From Candidatus Aquiluna sp. XM-24bin5 (GTDB lineage: Bacteria > Actinomycetota > Actinomycetia > Actinomycetales > Microbacteriaceae): a stretch of DNA of 64,000 nucleotides. Shown here piece after piece: positions 33,959 through 43,173 of the stretch. Position numbers and translations under genes: made by a program. The stretch spans positions 894,546 through 958,545 of the forward strand of contig QCWE01000001.1 of NCBI GenBank assembly GCA_003149555.1. Direction: 5' to 3'. Numbering within the stretch: the first letter of the stretch is position 1; every line of letters starts with the position of its first letter. The notes beneath the pieces are model-generated. The model ran no database searches. It had not been told where the DNA came from and worked only from the letters and a program-made list of their open reading frames with translations.

Positions 33959-35453
33959 CTACGTGAACGTGCTTCTCTTCCTTGATGGTGGCAACGCCTC
34001 TTTCAAGCAGGTTTTTGCCTAGAGACTCAGCCGCGGGAAGTTCGATTGGATACTCTCCTGTGAAGCAGGCGGTGCAGAGCGAGTCAGGCTTTTGATTGGT
34101 GGCCGCGATCATGCCCTCCTTGGACAGATATCCGAGAGAGTCTGCCCCGATTGATTGCCTAACCTCCTCAGCTCCAAGTCCGGAGGCAATCAACTCTGCC
34201 CTGGATGCGAAATCAATGCCGTAGAAGCAAGGCCAGGTAATCGGGGGGCTGGAGATGCGCACATGAACCTCCGCTGCACCTGCCTCCTTGAGCATTTTCA
34301 CCAGAGCCCGCTGGGTGTTACCCCTGACGATGGAGTCATCGACTACAACCAACCTCTTGCCTGCAATGACCTCTCTTAGGGGATTGAGCTTGAGCCTGAT
34401 ACCGAGCTGTCGGATGGTCTGGGAGGGCTGGATGAAGGTTCTTCCCACATAGGCGTTCTTCACAAGACCGTGGCCGAAAGGTATACCGCTCTCTTCGCTG
34501 AAACCAATGGCGGCAGGGGTTCCTGACTCTGGTGTCGGCATAACAAGATCCGCCTCAACGGGATACTCCCTGGCGAGCGTCCTACCCATCTCAACGCGGG
34601 ACTCATAGACCACGCGGCCGTTAATTGAAGTGTCCGGGCGGGCGAGATAGACATACTCAAATACGCAACCGGCGCGCTTGGTCTCAGCAAACCTAGAGGA
34701 CCTCAGGCCGTTTTCGTCAATTGCAATTAGCTCGCCTGGCTCAACCTCGCGAACATAGCTCGCACCCACAATGTCTAAAGCCGCAGACTCTGAGGCCACT
34801 ACCCAACCACGCTCGAGTCTTCCCAGAACCAGTGGTCTTACGCCTTGAGGATCGCGCGCGGCATAGAGGGTTCCCTCGTCCATGAAGACCAGGCAGTAGG
34901 CGCCTTTCACAAGCGGAAGCAGCTCTAGAGCGGTTGCCTCCAGCGAGCTGTCCGCATTACCCGAGAGCAGCGCAGTCAGGACCGCGGTGTCGGTGGTGTT
35001 GCCCCCACGCAGCTCACCCTCGTGCTCCGGGTAGCGCTTCTGCAATAGCTCGAGTAGCTCTTGGGTGTTGGTGAGGTTTCCGTTGTGGCCCAGGGCGACT
35101 GTGCCGTAAGCGGTTCGACCCAGGGTCGGCTGAGCATTTTTCCAGTGAGATGCTCCCGTCGTCGAATACCTGGTGTGGCCCACCGCGATGTGCCCCTCTA
35201 GAGACTCAAGCGCTGCCTCATTGAAGACCTGAGAGACCAGGCCCATGTCCTTGAAAACCAAGATCTTGTCGCCATTGGCGGTTGCGATACCCGCAGATTC
35301 CTGGCCACGGTGCTGGAGAGCATAAAGGCCGAAGTAGGCAAGTTTTGCAACCTCTTCACCCTCGGCCCAGACGCCGAATACGCCGCACTTGTCTTGGGGG
35401 CCCTTTTCTCCGGGCAGGATGTCGTGATTTAGAAGACCGTCCCCGCGTATCAC
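33951..35453 (-). CDS. purF: amidophosphoribosyltransferase
   Basis: First committed step of purine synthesis, PRPP plus glutamine to phosphoribosylamine. 500 residues: a short propeptide with catalytic Cys23 in DKCGVFGVWA, glutaminase domain with LQHRGQESAGI and GHTRYSTTGAS, and a PRPP-binding site in RLVVVDDSIVRGNTQRALV. Cysteines near the end (SLCTACFTGEYP) could hold an Fe-S cluster. Overlaps the 88-residue gene by 4 bp. Confidence 0.97.
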   Translation of the reverse strand: MIRGDGLLNHDILPGEKGPQDKCGVFGVWAEGEEVAKLAYFGLYALQHRGQESAGIATANGDKILVFKDMGLVSQVFNEAALESLEGHIAVGHTRYSTTGASHWKNAQPTLGRTAYGTVALGHNGNLTNTQELLELLQKRYPEHEGELRGGNTTDTAVLTALLSGNADSSLEATALELLPLVKGAYCLVFMDEGTLYAARDPQGVRPLVLGRLERGWVVASESAALDIVGASYVREVEPGELIAIDENGLRSSRFAETKRAGCVFEYVYLARPDTSINGRVVYESRVEMGRTLAREYPVEADLVMPTPESGTPAAIGFSEESGIPFGHGLVKNAYVGRTFIQPSQTIRQLGIRLKLNPLREVIAGKRLVVVDDSIVRGNTQRALVKMLKEAGAAEVHVRISSPPITWPCFYGIDFASRAELIASGLGAEEVRQSIGADSLGYLSKEGMIAATNQKPDSLCTACFTGEYPIELPAAESLGKNLLERGVATIKEEKHVHVDD

Positions 35454-35716
35454 TCTGAAACCCTATTGGCTATTGCCTTCTTGGCCCTCCTTGAGGAGAC
35501 CAGGTCAAAAATAATCGCAACCAAAACCCCAACCCCCAGACCCAGAGAGCCAAGTGCGATCATCAAAAGGCCAAAGAAGTTCTCGGGCACCTCGGAGTTT
35601 TCAGGGGCGATAACAAAGATCAGAATCGCGATGATGACGCCGAGTGCGCTACCGGTAAACATCCAAGGAAGCACCTTGGGAGCTCTGCGAATTTCGATTT
35701 CTTCGTTCTCGGCCAC
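35450..35716 (-). CDS. small two-segment membrane protein upstream of purF
   Basis: 88 residues: acidic then basic start (AENEEIEIRRAPKVLPW), two hydrophobic segments (near 18-38 and 47-70) and a basic tail (SSRRAKKAIANR). Function unknown; its stop overlaps the purF start by 4 bp. GTG start; TTTAAT lies six bases before it and GGAGC directly adjoins, so a leaderless start is likely. Confidence 0.7.
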   Translation of the reverse strand: MAENEEIEIRRAPKVLPWMFTGSALGVIIAILIFVIAPENSEVPENFFGLLMIALGSLGLGVGVLVAIIFDLVSSRRAKKAIANRVSE

Positions 35717-35754
35717 GCTCCAATTAAACCAGCAAAGCCATCGCCTCGATACCG

Positions 35755-36093
35755 CTAGTTTTCAAGGACAGGAAAGAGCTTGGCGGCCTCAGGGACGAGG
35801 CTCCCCGATGCCAGCACGTGGCCGGACTCGATGGCCTCTTCCCAGCTAGCCCTCCCAAGACAGAGCGAGAGAAATAACTCGGGTTCCATCTCAATAACGT
35901 TTGGGGGCGTGCCCCGGCGGTGGTCCAAACCCGACAGGCACTGAATCGCTCCGTAAGGCGGGACTCTCAGTTCCACGGCTCCGCCGGGAAACTTCTCCTC
36001 GATAAGTTGCAGCAGGTATCTGACCGCAGTAGGGATGTCGGATGACGAAATAGCCTCTTTGCCAACAGCATCGTCAATCCGCTTCTTACCCAT
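35755..36093 (-). CDS. sterol carrier family protein
   Basis: 112 residues from ATG 36093. The central strand VELRVPPYGAIQCLSG and C-terminal helix region EMEPELFLSLCLGRASWEEAIESG match the small SCP2-like family found beside purine genes in actinobacteria; ligand unknown. An ATG five codons upstream (36108) lies inside the -10 element CATAAT, which is six bases from ATG 36093, so the shorter form is chosen. Confidence 0.8.
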   Translation of the reverse strand: MGKKRIDDAVGKEAISSSDIPTAVRYLLQLIEEKFPGGAVELRVPPYGAIQCLSGLDHRRGTPPNVIEMEPELFLSLCLGRASWEEAIESGHVLASGSLVPEAAKLFPVLEN

Positions 36094-36105
36094 GCGCCAA
36101 TTATG
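36094..36105 (-). promoter_or_regulatory. leaderless -10 element of sterol carrier gene
   Basis: CATAAT (minus, 36105-36100), six bases, ATG 36093. Confidence 0.5.
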
Positions 36106-36172
36106 CATAACCGAGGCGACTACTTCTTGACATCGAGAGACCCGATGCTGAGGGTTCCCAGCGGCACGAAGG

Positions 36173-36185
36173 TAAACTCGCTCGG
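36173..36185 (+). promoter_or_regulatory. leaderless -10 element of purD
   Basis: TAAACT (36173-36178), seven bases, GTG 36186; the nearest GAAGG lies 13 bases before the GTG, too far to be a good ribosome site. Confidence 0.4.
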
Positions 36186-37403
36186 GTGAGAATCCTCGTC
36201 ATTGGCTCTGGCGCAAGAGAGCACGCCATCGTAAAGGCCCTCATTCGAACCGGCACCCCTGCCAAGGACATAGTTTGTGCCCCGGGCAACGAGGGCATAG
36301 CCAAAGAGGTTGAGGTAAGGGATGTGGACCAGGTCGATCGCCTGGCCGTTGTAAAGCTTGCCCTGGAGGAGCGGGTCGACCTCGTCGTCATTGGTCCCGA
36401 GGCACCACTTGTTGCAGGAGTAGCCGATGCCCTCAGGGAGCAGGGCGTAGCGGTGTTCGGCCCAAATCAAGACGCCGCCCGACTGGAGGGCTCAAAGAAC
36501 TTTGCTAAAGAGGTCATGGCCGCTGCCGACGTGCCAACCGGCATGGCCCACCAGTGCACCACGATCGATGAGGTAGAGAGTGCGCTGGACCAGTTTGGTG
36601 CCCCCTACGTCGTAAAAGCCGACGGCCTAGCAGCTGGCAAGGGAGTGATTGTCACCAGCGACAAATCAGCAGCTTTGGAGCACGCCAAGGTCTACATCTC
36701 CGGCGGAGTGCTGGTGGAGGAGTTCTTGCAGGGAAGGGAAGTAAGCCTCTTCTTCCTCGCAGATGGCAAGACGGTTATGCCGCTATCTCCGGCTCAGGAT
36801 TACAAGCGCGCCTATGAGGGTGACGAGGGTCCTAACACCGGCGGTATGGGAGCTTATTCTCCCATCCCATGGCTGCCAGAGGGCTTTGTTGAAGAGGTCA
36901 CCGAGAGGGTTGCCCAACCCGTGATTGACGAGCTCGCAAAACGTGGCACTGAGTTTGTCGGGCTGCTCTACTGCGGCCTCATCGTCACCGACAGGGGCAT
37001 CAGGGTCATCGAGTTCAACGCAAGGTTTGGAGACCCGGAGACCCAGGTCGTGCTCCGAAGGCTAACGAGCAACCTCGCAGACCTCATGATGCGAGCTGCG
37101 ACTGGGAAGTTAGATGCTGGCCCTTCTGCGGAGTTTTCAAAACGCAAGGCCGTCACCGTTGTCCTGGCATCCGAAGGCTACCCAACATCGACCGCGGAGT
37201 ATCGAGAGGTAAGCGGCATCGAATCTGCCGAGAGCATCGAAGATGTCGAAGTCTGCAAAGCAGGAAAAGTTGGCAGGGTGCTTTCGGTGGTGGGATGCGG
37301 CGATAGCTTCCAGGAGGCAAGGACCCTCGCCTACGAGGGCATTAGCCGAATCAGCTTGGACGGCGCCCATTTCAGAAACGACATCGCGGCAGGTATTAGC
37401 TAG
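36186..37403 (+). CDS. purD: phosphoribosylamine--glycine ligase
   Basis: GAR synthetase, second purine step. 405-residue ATP-grasp enzyme: VIGSGAREHAIVKAL at the start, APGNEG, VVIGPEAPLVAGVAD, KADGLAAGKGVIV, and the signature RFGDPETQ near residue 281. GTG start. It is followed directly by purC, with no gap between the purD stop and the purC ATG. Confidence 0.97.
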   Translation: MRILVIGSGAREHAIVKALIRTGTPAKDIVCAPGNEGIAKEVEVRDVDQVDRLAVVKLALEERVDLVVIGPEAPLVAGVADALREQGVAVFGPNQDAARLEGSKNFAKEVMAAADVPTGMAHQCTTIDEVESALDQFGAPYVVKADGLAAGKGVIVTSDKSAALEHAKVYISGGVLVEEFLQGREVSLFFLADGKTVMPLSPAQDYKRAYEGDEGPNTGGMGAYSPIPWLPEGFVEEVTERVAQPVIDELAKRGTEFVGLLYCGLIVTDRGIRVIEFNARFGDPETQVVLRRLTSNLADLMMRAATGKLDAGPSAEFSKRKAVTVVLASEGYPTSTAEYREVSGIESAESIEDVEVCKAGKVGRVLSVVGCGDSFQEARTLAYEGISRISLDGAHFRNDIAAGIS

Positions 37404-38258
37404 ATGGAACTGCCAGGTTTCAAACACGTTTACTCGGGCAAGGTAAGGGACCTATACGAGCCTGAGGACCCCGCCTTCTCTCACCTGGTTCTAATCGTCG
37501 CGAGCGACCGTATCAGCGCGTTCGACTACATCCACTCGCCTGACATACCGGGCAAGGGTAGGAACCTGACCGAGGTCACTGCGTGGTGGTTTGAAAGGCT
37601 GAATTTTCCTAACCACCTCTCAGATGAGCTGCAAGTACCAGAAGAGGTCAAGAACAGAGCGGTGATCGTCAAGAAGCTGGATATGTATCCGGTTGAGTGC
37701 GTGGTGCGTGGCTATCTCGCCGGTTCCGGCTTCAAGGAATATCAGGAGACAGGCAAGGTCTGCGGCATCGAGCTCCCCGAGGGTCTAAAAAACGGAGACA
37801 GGCTGCCCCATCCGATTTTCACCCCCGCCTATAAAGCCCCCCAGGGTGAAAAGGACGAGAACATCAGCTTCGAGAGAGTTATCGAGCTAGTCGGCAGCGA
37901 GATCGCGGAGCGGCTCAGGGACAGCAGCATTGAGATATTCATCCACGCCACCCACCTCGCGGAAAAAGCCGGGCTGATCCTGGCAGACACGAAGTTCGAG
38001 TTTGGCAACGACCCGAGAACCAACATGCTTACCCTCGGCGACGAGGTGCTAACCCCCGACAGCTCGCGCTATTGGGACAAAGCAGAGTGGGAGCAGGGAG
38101 TGCGCGACCAAAGCTTTGACAAGCAGATTGTCCGCAACTGGTTGGAGAGAAACTGGGACAAGACATCCACCCCTCCCGAGCTACCAACAGAGATTGTCGA
38201 GCTAACCGCAGCTCGCTATCGAGAACTGGCGGAGAAACTAACCAGCAATAACAATTAG
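37404..38258 (+). CDS. purC: phosphoribosylaminoimidazole-succinocarboxamide synthase
   Basis: SAICAR synthetase, joining aspartate to CAIR. 284 residues with YSGKVRDLYE near residue 11, VASDRISAFDYI, VECVVRGYLAGSGFKEY and LADTKFEFG. No frame gap to purD, so cotranscribed. The length is typical of the longer actinobacterial/yeast-like form. Confidence 0.97.
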   Translation: MELPGFKHVYSGKVRDLYEPEDPAFSHLVLIVASDRISAFDYIHSPDIPGKGRNLTEVTAWWFERLNFPNHLSDELQVPEEVKNRAVIVKKLDMYPVECVVRGYLAGSGFKEYQETGKVCGIELPEGLKNGDRLPHPIFTPAYKAPQGEKDENISFERVIELVGSEIAERLRDSSIEIFIHATHLAEKAGLILADTKFEFGNDPRTNMLTLGDEVLTPDSSRYWDKAEWEQGVRDQSFDKQIVRNWLERNWDKTSTPPELPTEIVELTAARYRELAEKLTSNNN

Positions 38259-38267
38259 GGTTATTGG

Positions 38268-39344
38268 GTGCTTAGAACACCGCTGTTTGACGAACATCAG
38301 GCCCTGGGTGCCGCCTTCACCGACTTTGGCGGCTGGGAGATGCCGGTGCGGTACGGGTCAGACCTCGAGGAGCACCACGCGGTAAGAAACTCAGCGGGCC
38401 TTTTTGACATCAGCCACATGGGCGAAATCAGAATCAAGGGCGAGGCGGCTGAGCTTCTTGACTATGCCCTGGTCTCCAAATTGAGCGCCATGAAAAACGG
38501 CAAAGCCAAATACACAATGATCTGCAACGCAGATGGCAAGGTCATCGATGACCTCATCGTTTACCGCATTGCAGAAGATGAATACCTAGTCGTGGCAAAT
38601 GCCGGCAACCGCCACGCGGTGCTGTTACAACTGCTCGATGCTGCGGAGCATTTTGATGTTGAGGTGAGAGACGAATCCGACCAGTGGGTATTGCTGGCTC
38701 TTCAGGGTCCAAAGGCAACCGCGGTCCTAAACGAATTTGTTGACATCGATCTAAATCCACTTTCCTACTACTCAATCGCCAGCGGCAAGATTGGCCAGAC
38801 CGAGGTCCTTTTGGCCCGAACCGGATACACCGGTGAGGACGGTTTCGAGATCTTCATTCCCGACAACGAGGCACTACCAATCTTCAAAGAACTTGCGGCA
38901 AGGGAAGAGGTGAGGGTCTGTGGCCTGGCAGCCAGAGATACTCTGCGACTAGAGGCAGGCATGCCCCTTTATGGGCACGAGCTCACTTTGGACGTGAACC
39001 CCTATGAGGCAAACCTAGGCAGGGTTGTGGCCGGTGACAAAGGGGATTTTGTTGGCAAGGTTGCGCTTGAGGGCCTCAAGGAGCAAAGCACTTGGAGGCT
39101 TTATGGCCTTAGGGGTGAGGGCAGAAGGGCCGCAAGGGCGGAGTATGAGATCTACCTTCCGGGTGGTGAGAATCCAATCGGGCAGGTCACCTCGGGCGCG
39201 CTTTCGCCAACTCTCGGCTACCCGGTTGCCATGGCATACCTGGACGGTTCGCTAGAGCTTGAAATTGGTAGCAAACTAGAGGCAGATGTGAGAGGCACGA
39301 GGGTGAACTACGAGGTTGTAGAGCTCCCGTTTTATAGGAGATAG
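38268..39344 (+). CDS. gcvT: glycine cleavage system aminomethyltransferase (T protein)
   Basis: Transfers the aminomethyl carbon from lipoyl-GcvH to tetrahydrofolate, giving methylene-THF and ammonia. 358 residues: [23 protein letters not shown] at the start, [25 protein letters not shown] [13 protein letters not shown] and [20 protein letters not shown] start only 9 bp after purC, so there is no room for a glycine riboswitch. Confidence 0.97.
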   Translation: MLRTPLFDEHQALGAAFTDFGGWEMPVRYGSDLEEHHAVRNSAGLFDISHMGEIRIKGEAAELLDYALVSKLSAMKNGKAKYTMICNADGKVIDDLIVYRIAEDEYLVVANAGNRHAVLLQLLDAAEHFDVEVRDESDQWVLLALQGPKATAVLNEFVDIDLNPLSYYSIASGKIGQTEVLLARTGYTGEDGFEIFIPDNEALPIFKELAAREEVRVCGLAARDTLRLEAGMPLYGHELTLDVNPYEANLGRVVAGDKGDFVGKVALEGLKEQSTWRLYGLRGEGRRAARAEYEIYLPGGENPIGQVTSGALSPTLGYPVAMAYLDGSLELEIGSKLEADVRGTRVNYEVVELPFYRR

Positions 39345-39348
39345 AGAC

Positions 39349-39720
39349 ATGGCAAATCCAGCAGAGCTGCAATACACAAAAGAGCACGAGTGGGTAAGGG
39401 TCGAAGGCGATGTGGCAACCATCGGCATTACAAAGTATGCGGCTGATGCCCTCGGCGAGATTGTCTATGTGGACCTACCAAAGGTTGGCTCTTCAACAAC
39501 TCACATGAAAATCTGCGGCGAGATTGAGTCAACCAAGAGCGTCGGCGAACTCTACGCACCGATGGATGGCGAAGTCGTCGAAGCTAACGATTCTCTGAGC
39601 GGATCTCCCGAAACGATAAATGATGACCCGTTTGGGGAAGGATGGCTGGTTAAGATTCGTTTTACCCAATTGCCAGATCTTCTATCTAGCACCGAATACG
39701 ACGCCTTCATTGGAGAGTAA
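39349..39720 (+). CDS. gcvH: glycine cleavage system H protein
   Basis: Lipoyl carrier shuttling between the P, T and L proteins. 123 residues; lipoylated Lys63 in [13 protein letters not shown], start [12 protein letters not shown], end [15 protein letters not shown] lies before the ATG and the gene directly adjoins gcvT and gcvP. Confidence 0.97.
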   Translation: MANPAELQYTKEHEWVRVEGDVATIGITKYAADALGEIVYVDLPKVGSSTTHMKICGEIESTKSVGELYAPMDGEVVEANDSLSGSPETINDDPFGEGWLVKIRFTQLPDLLSSTEYDAFIGE

Positions 39721-42546
39721 TTGCTAGCTGACCACCATCAGTTTCGTTTCCGCCACATCGGCCCAGATGCCACCGAGCAAAAGGCCATGCTCGATTACCT
39801 CGGGCTTGAAAGTCTCAGCGAGCTCATGGAGAAGGCGCTCCCCGATGCCATCAAGTTTGAAGGTGACAGCAAGCTCCCCGATGCCATAAGCGAGGACGAG
39901 GCGCTGGAGCGCCTTCGGGAGATTGCCTCCAAAAACCGAATCACACAGAGCTTTATAGGCCTCGGCTACTACGGCACCAGAACTCCCGGAGTCATCAAGC
40001 GCAACGTATTAGAGAACCCAAGCTGGTATACCGCCTACACCCCCTACCAGCCAGAGATCTCGCAGGGCCGACTGGAAGCAATCATCAACTTCCAGACCAT
40101 GGTCACCGACCTCACCGGCATGAAGACCGCAAACGCCTCGATGCTCGACGAATCGACGGCGGTCGTCGAGGCCATGCTGGTTGCAAGGCGCAGCGCAGAT
40201 AGCAACAGCGATGTTTTCTTTGTCGACAGTGACATGTTCCCGCAGACCAAGCAGCTGCTTGAGCACAGGGCAGAGCCTATGGGCATCGTCATCAAGTACT
40301 TCGACGCGGCAAAGCCGGAAGAGCTAGACGAAGAGTGCTTTGGTGCGGTAATTCAGTACCCTGGCGCATCGGGAAGAATCATCGACTTCGAAAACCTCTT
40401 TGCAAAGGTCCACGAGTTTGGTGGCCTTGCCATCGCAGCTGCTGACCTAATGGCCCTTACCCTGATCACCCCTCCGGGTGAAAAGGGTGCCGATGTCGTC
40501 TGCGGCACGACCCAGCGCTTTGGAGTCCCCATGGGCTTTGGTGGCCCTCACGCGGGCTACCTGGCGGTGCGCGAGAAGCTCGAGCGCACCATGCCGGGAA
40601 GGCTCGTAGGCGTCTCTGTCGATGCCGAGGGAGCACCTGCCTACCGCCTCACCCTGCAGACCAGAGAGCAGCACATCAGGCGCGAGCGCGCAACATCAAA
40701 CATCTGCACCGCTCAGGTGCTGCTGGCGGTCATGGCCGGCATGTATGCCGTCTATCACGGACCAGAGGATCTAAAGGCAATTGCCAAGGAGATCCACGAC
40801 AAGGCGAGCGCCCTGGCGAAGGTCCTGACCGAAGTTGGCTTCTCTTTGCAGCACGAGAACTTCTTTGACACCATCAGGCTCATTGGCACCGATGCAAACA
40901 AGTTCTTTGAGGCGGCTAGGGCCAAAGACCTCACAGTCCTGAGGGTCGACGATCAAACCATCGGCATCTCGGTGGACGAGAGCACAACCTGGCAGCACCT
41001 AGCCGAACTCGCGAGTGCTTTTGGTGCGAGGTCGCCAAAGACAGAGGATGCCGAAGACAGGCTCAGAAACCGCCGCGAGAGTGGGTACCTAGAGCACCCG
41101 GTCTTTAACACCCACCACTCTGAGACCGCAATGCTGAGGTATCTAAAGAAGCTCGCGGACTTTGACTACGCCCTGGATAGGGGCATGATTCCGCTCGGCT
41201 CCTGCACGATGAAGCTCAACTCCGTCACCGAAATGGAGGCGGTCACCTGGCCAGAGTTTGCCTCGCTGCACCCCTTCGCTCCAGCCGAGGACACTCAGGG
41301 CTACATCGAGCTCATTGGAGAGCTAACCTCATGGCTTAGCGACATCACGGGCTACGAGTCTGTTTCGCTGCAGCCAAATGCCGGTAGCCAGGGAGAGCTA
41401 GCGGGACTATTGGCGATCCGCGGCTACCACCGCTCCAGGGGAGACTTCCAGCGAAATGTGTGCCTGATACCTTCCTCCGCCCACGGCACCAATGCCGCGA
41501 GCGCCGTGCTCGCAGGTCTTGAGGTTGTGGTGGTTGGTTGCGACAACGACGGCAACGTAGATGTTCTTGATTTGAGGCAAAAGATTGCAGAGCACGAGGA
41601 CACCCTTGCGGCTCTGATGATTACCTACCCCTCCACCCACGGTGTCTACGAAGAGGCAGTGGTTGAGATCTGTGACCTCGTTCACGCAGCAGGTGGCCAG
41701 GTCTACATCGACGGCGCAAACACCAACGCGGTCGTGGGCTTTGCAAAGTTTGGTGAGTTCGGTGGTGACGTAAGCCACCTCAACCTCCACAAGACCTTCT
41801 GCATCCCTCACGGTGGTGGCGGTCCTGGCGTTGGGCCAGTGGTTGCAAGGCCTCACCTCGGGCCGTTCCTGCCTGGACACTCCATGGCACAGGTCGAGCT
41901 CCCTGGCTATGGACCGGTCTCGGCAGCTCCATTTGGTTCTCCAAGCATTCTCCCCATCTCCTGGGCCTATATCCAGATGATGGGCGCGGGTGGGCTGCAG
42001 GATGCAACGGCGGTGGCGGTCTTGAGCGCGAACTATGTTGCAAAGAAGCTCTCTGATGCCTACCCACTTCTCTACACCGGCAAGAACGGCCTCATCGCCC
42101 ACGAGGCAATCATCGACATCAGGCCCCTGCAAAAGGATGCCGGAATCTCAAACGACGATGTTGCGAAGCGCCTGGTTGACTATGGCTTCCATGCCCCAAC
42201 CATGAGCTTCCCTGTAGCAGGAACCCTGATGATTGAGCCGACCGAGTCAGAGCCGATGGAAGAGCTGGAGCGCTTCATCGAGGCAATGCTTGCCATCCGT
42301 GCCGAAGCTCAAAAGGTGCAGGACGGCCATTGGCCACAAGATGACAACCCGCTTGTGAATGCGCCCCACACCGCCAGCCACCTCACAAGCGAGTGGACCC
42401 ACCCCTACAGCCGCGAAGAAGCAGTCTTCCCAACGGACAGCCAGAGGAGAAGTAAGTACTGGCCACCAGTTAGAAGGATTGATGGAGTCTTCGGCGACAG
42501 GAACCTAACCTGCACCTGCCCACCAATTGAAAGTTTTGCTCGCTAG
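39721..42546 (+). CDS. gcvP: glycine dehydrogenase (decarboxylating), P protein
   Basis: PLP enzyme that decarboxylates glycine and loads GcvH. 941 residues, single-chain form with fused P1 and P2 halves; it starts [11 protein letters not shown] and the PLP lysine is in [16 protein letters not shown] near residue 690. TTG start right after the gcvH stop. Ends PIESFAR and overlaps the convergent Doc toxin by 4 bp. Confidence 0.97.
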   Translation: MLADHHQFRFRHIGPDATEQKAMLDYLGLESLSELMEKALPDAIKFEGDSKLPDAISEDEALERLREIASKNRITQSFIGLGYYGTRTPGVIKRNVLENPSWYTAYTPYQPEISQGRLEAIINFQTMVTDLTGMKTANASMLDESTAVVEAMLVARRSADSNSDVFFVDSDMFPQTKQLLEHRAEPMGIVIKYFDAAKPEELDEECFGAVIQYPGASGRIIDFENLFAKVHEFGGLAIAAADLMALTLITPPGEKGADVVCGTTQRFGVPMGFGGPHAGYLAVREKLERTMPGRLVGVSVDAEGAPAYRLTLQTREQHIRRERATSNICTAQVLLAVMAGMYAVYHGPEDLKAIAKEIHDKASALAKVLTEVGFSLQHENFFDTIRLIGTDANKFFEAARAKDLTVLRVDDQTIGISVDESTTWQHLAELASAFGARSPKTEDAEDRLRNRRESGYLEHPVFNTHHSETAMLRYLKKLADFDYALDRGMIPLGSCTMKLNSVTEMEAVTWPEFASLHPFAPAEDTQGYIELIGELTSWLSDITGYESVSLQPNAGSQGELAGLLAIRGYHRSRGDFQRNVCLIPSSAHGTNAASAVLAGLEVVVVGCDNDGNVDVLDLRQKIAEHEDTLAALMITYPSTHGVYEEAVVEICDLVHAAGGQVYIDGANTNAVVGFAKFGEFGGDVSHLNLHKTFCIPHGGGGPGVGPVVARPHLGPFLPGHSMAQVELPGYGPVSAAPFGSPSILPISWAYIQMMGAGGLQDATAVAVLSANYVAKKLSDAYPLLYTGKNGLIAHEAIIDIRPLQKDAGISNDDVAKRLVDYGFHAPTMSFPVAGTLMIEPTESEPMEELERFIEAMLAIRAEAQKVQDGHWPQDDNPLVNAPHTASHLTSEWTHPYSREEAVFPTDSQRRSKYWPPVRRIDGVFGDRNLTCTCPPIESFAR

Positions 42547-42914
42547 CTGAGTGGCACTAGGTGCAGGCGAATCATCTCCGCCGCCTGCTCCACGCTGATC
42601 TTGTCGGTTGCTATGCCAAGCACGAAGTCCATGCCCTCATCCGCTGAAAAGTTGTGCTTGAAGTCATTAAGAAATAGAAACACGACCATAAGAGCCCAGG
42701 TAGTTCGTTTATTGCCGTCCACCAGAGCGTGATTCTTAGCCAAAGAGTGGCACATTGCCGCAGCTTTCAGCTCGAGGGTCGGGTAGGCATCTTCTCCGAA
42801 CACAGTGGTCTGCGGTCTGGCAAGAGCTGAATCCAAGAGCCCAACCTCTTTTACGTGAAAACCGAGACTAGCAATCACGTCCAGGGCATGGTCTAGCTCG
42901 ACGTATTCGGTCAT
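42543..42914 (-). CDS. Doc/Fic-family toxin (death-on-curing)
   Basis: 123 residues with the Fic/Doc active site [12 protein letters not shown] near residue 62 (canonical HxFxDGNKR; the F position here is L) and a helical C-terminus. Doc proteins phosphorylate EF-Tu and block translation. The start overlaps the antitoxin by 4 bp (ATGA), the usual antitoxin-first order. Confidence 0.88.
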   Translation of the reverse strand: MTEYVELDHALDVIASLGFHVKEVGLLDSALARPQTTVFGEDAYPTLELKAAAMCHSLAKNHALVDGNKRTTWALMVVFLFLNDFKHNFSADEGMDFVLGIATDKISVEQAAEMIRLHLVPLS

Positions 42915-43117
42915 GCGTCAGCCAGTCGATCCATGAGCTCCTTATCGTGGCTGAGCACGAACTGCAGCGCCTCATTCACCCGACGCTTTTTTCTCGACTC
43001 GCGCTCAACCATGCGCATTGCCTCAAGAAGTGCCTTTTGCTTGGACAGTCCAAGCTGCTCCGAGAGCCTGGTGAGGATTACTTCATCTTCTTCAGTGAGT
43101 CTTAGTGTCATAGCCAT
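42911..43117 (-). CDS. ribbon-helix-helix antitoxin paired with Doc
   Basis: 68 residues. The N-terminal strand-helix-helix TLRLTEEDEVILTRLSEQLG with SKQKALLEAMRM is a CopG/RHH DNA-binding domain, and the C-terminal helix (ALQFVLSHDKELMDRL) would bind the toxin. It replaces the Phd antitoxin usual for Doc of phage P1. ATG 43117 has TACTGT seven bases upstream (leaderless) and palindromes beside the promoter. Confidence 0.82.
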   Translation of the reverse strand: MAMTLRLTEEDEVILTRLSEQLGLSKQKALLEAMRMVERESRKKRRVNEALQFVLSHDKELMDRLADA

Positions 43118-43161
43118 GAACCTAACAGTATCAAACTGATACCACTATTGCGCTAGCAATA
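43118..43161 (-). promoter_or_regulatory. promoter and two palindromic operators of RHH/Doc module
   Basis: TACTGT (minus, 43130-43125) seven bases from the antitoxin ATG. GTATCA-aac-TGATAC (43128-43142) overlaps it, and TATTGC-gcta-GCAATA (43146-43161) follows. RHH proteins bind such repeats to autoregulate. Confidence 0.55.
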
Positions 43162-43173
43162 TCTGTGGAGAGG

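Noticed and set aside
38259..38267. Glycine riboswitch before gcvT
   Set aside because: Only nine bases separate purC and gcvT, and no glycine aptamer core is seen in the purC end.
41407..42132. 241-residue open frame on the minus strand
   Set aside because: Lies wholly inside gcvP, which has clear homology; composition is that of an antisense shadow frame with no ribosome site.
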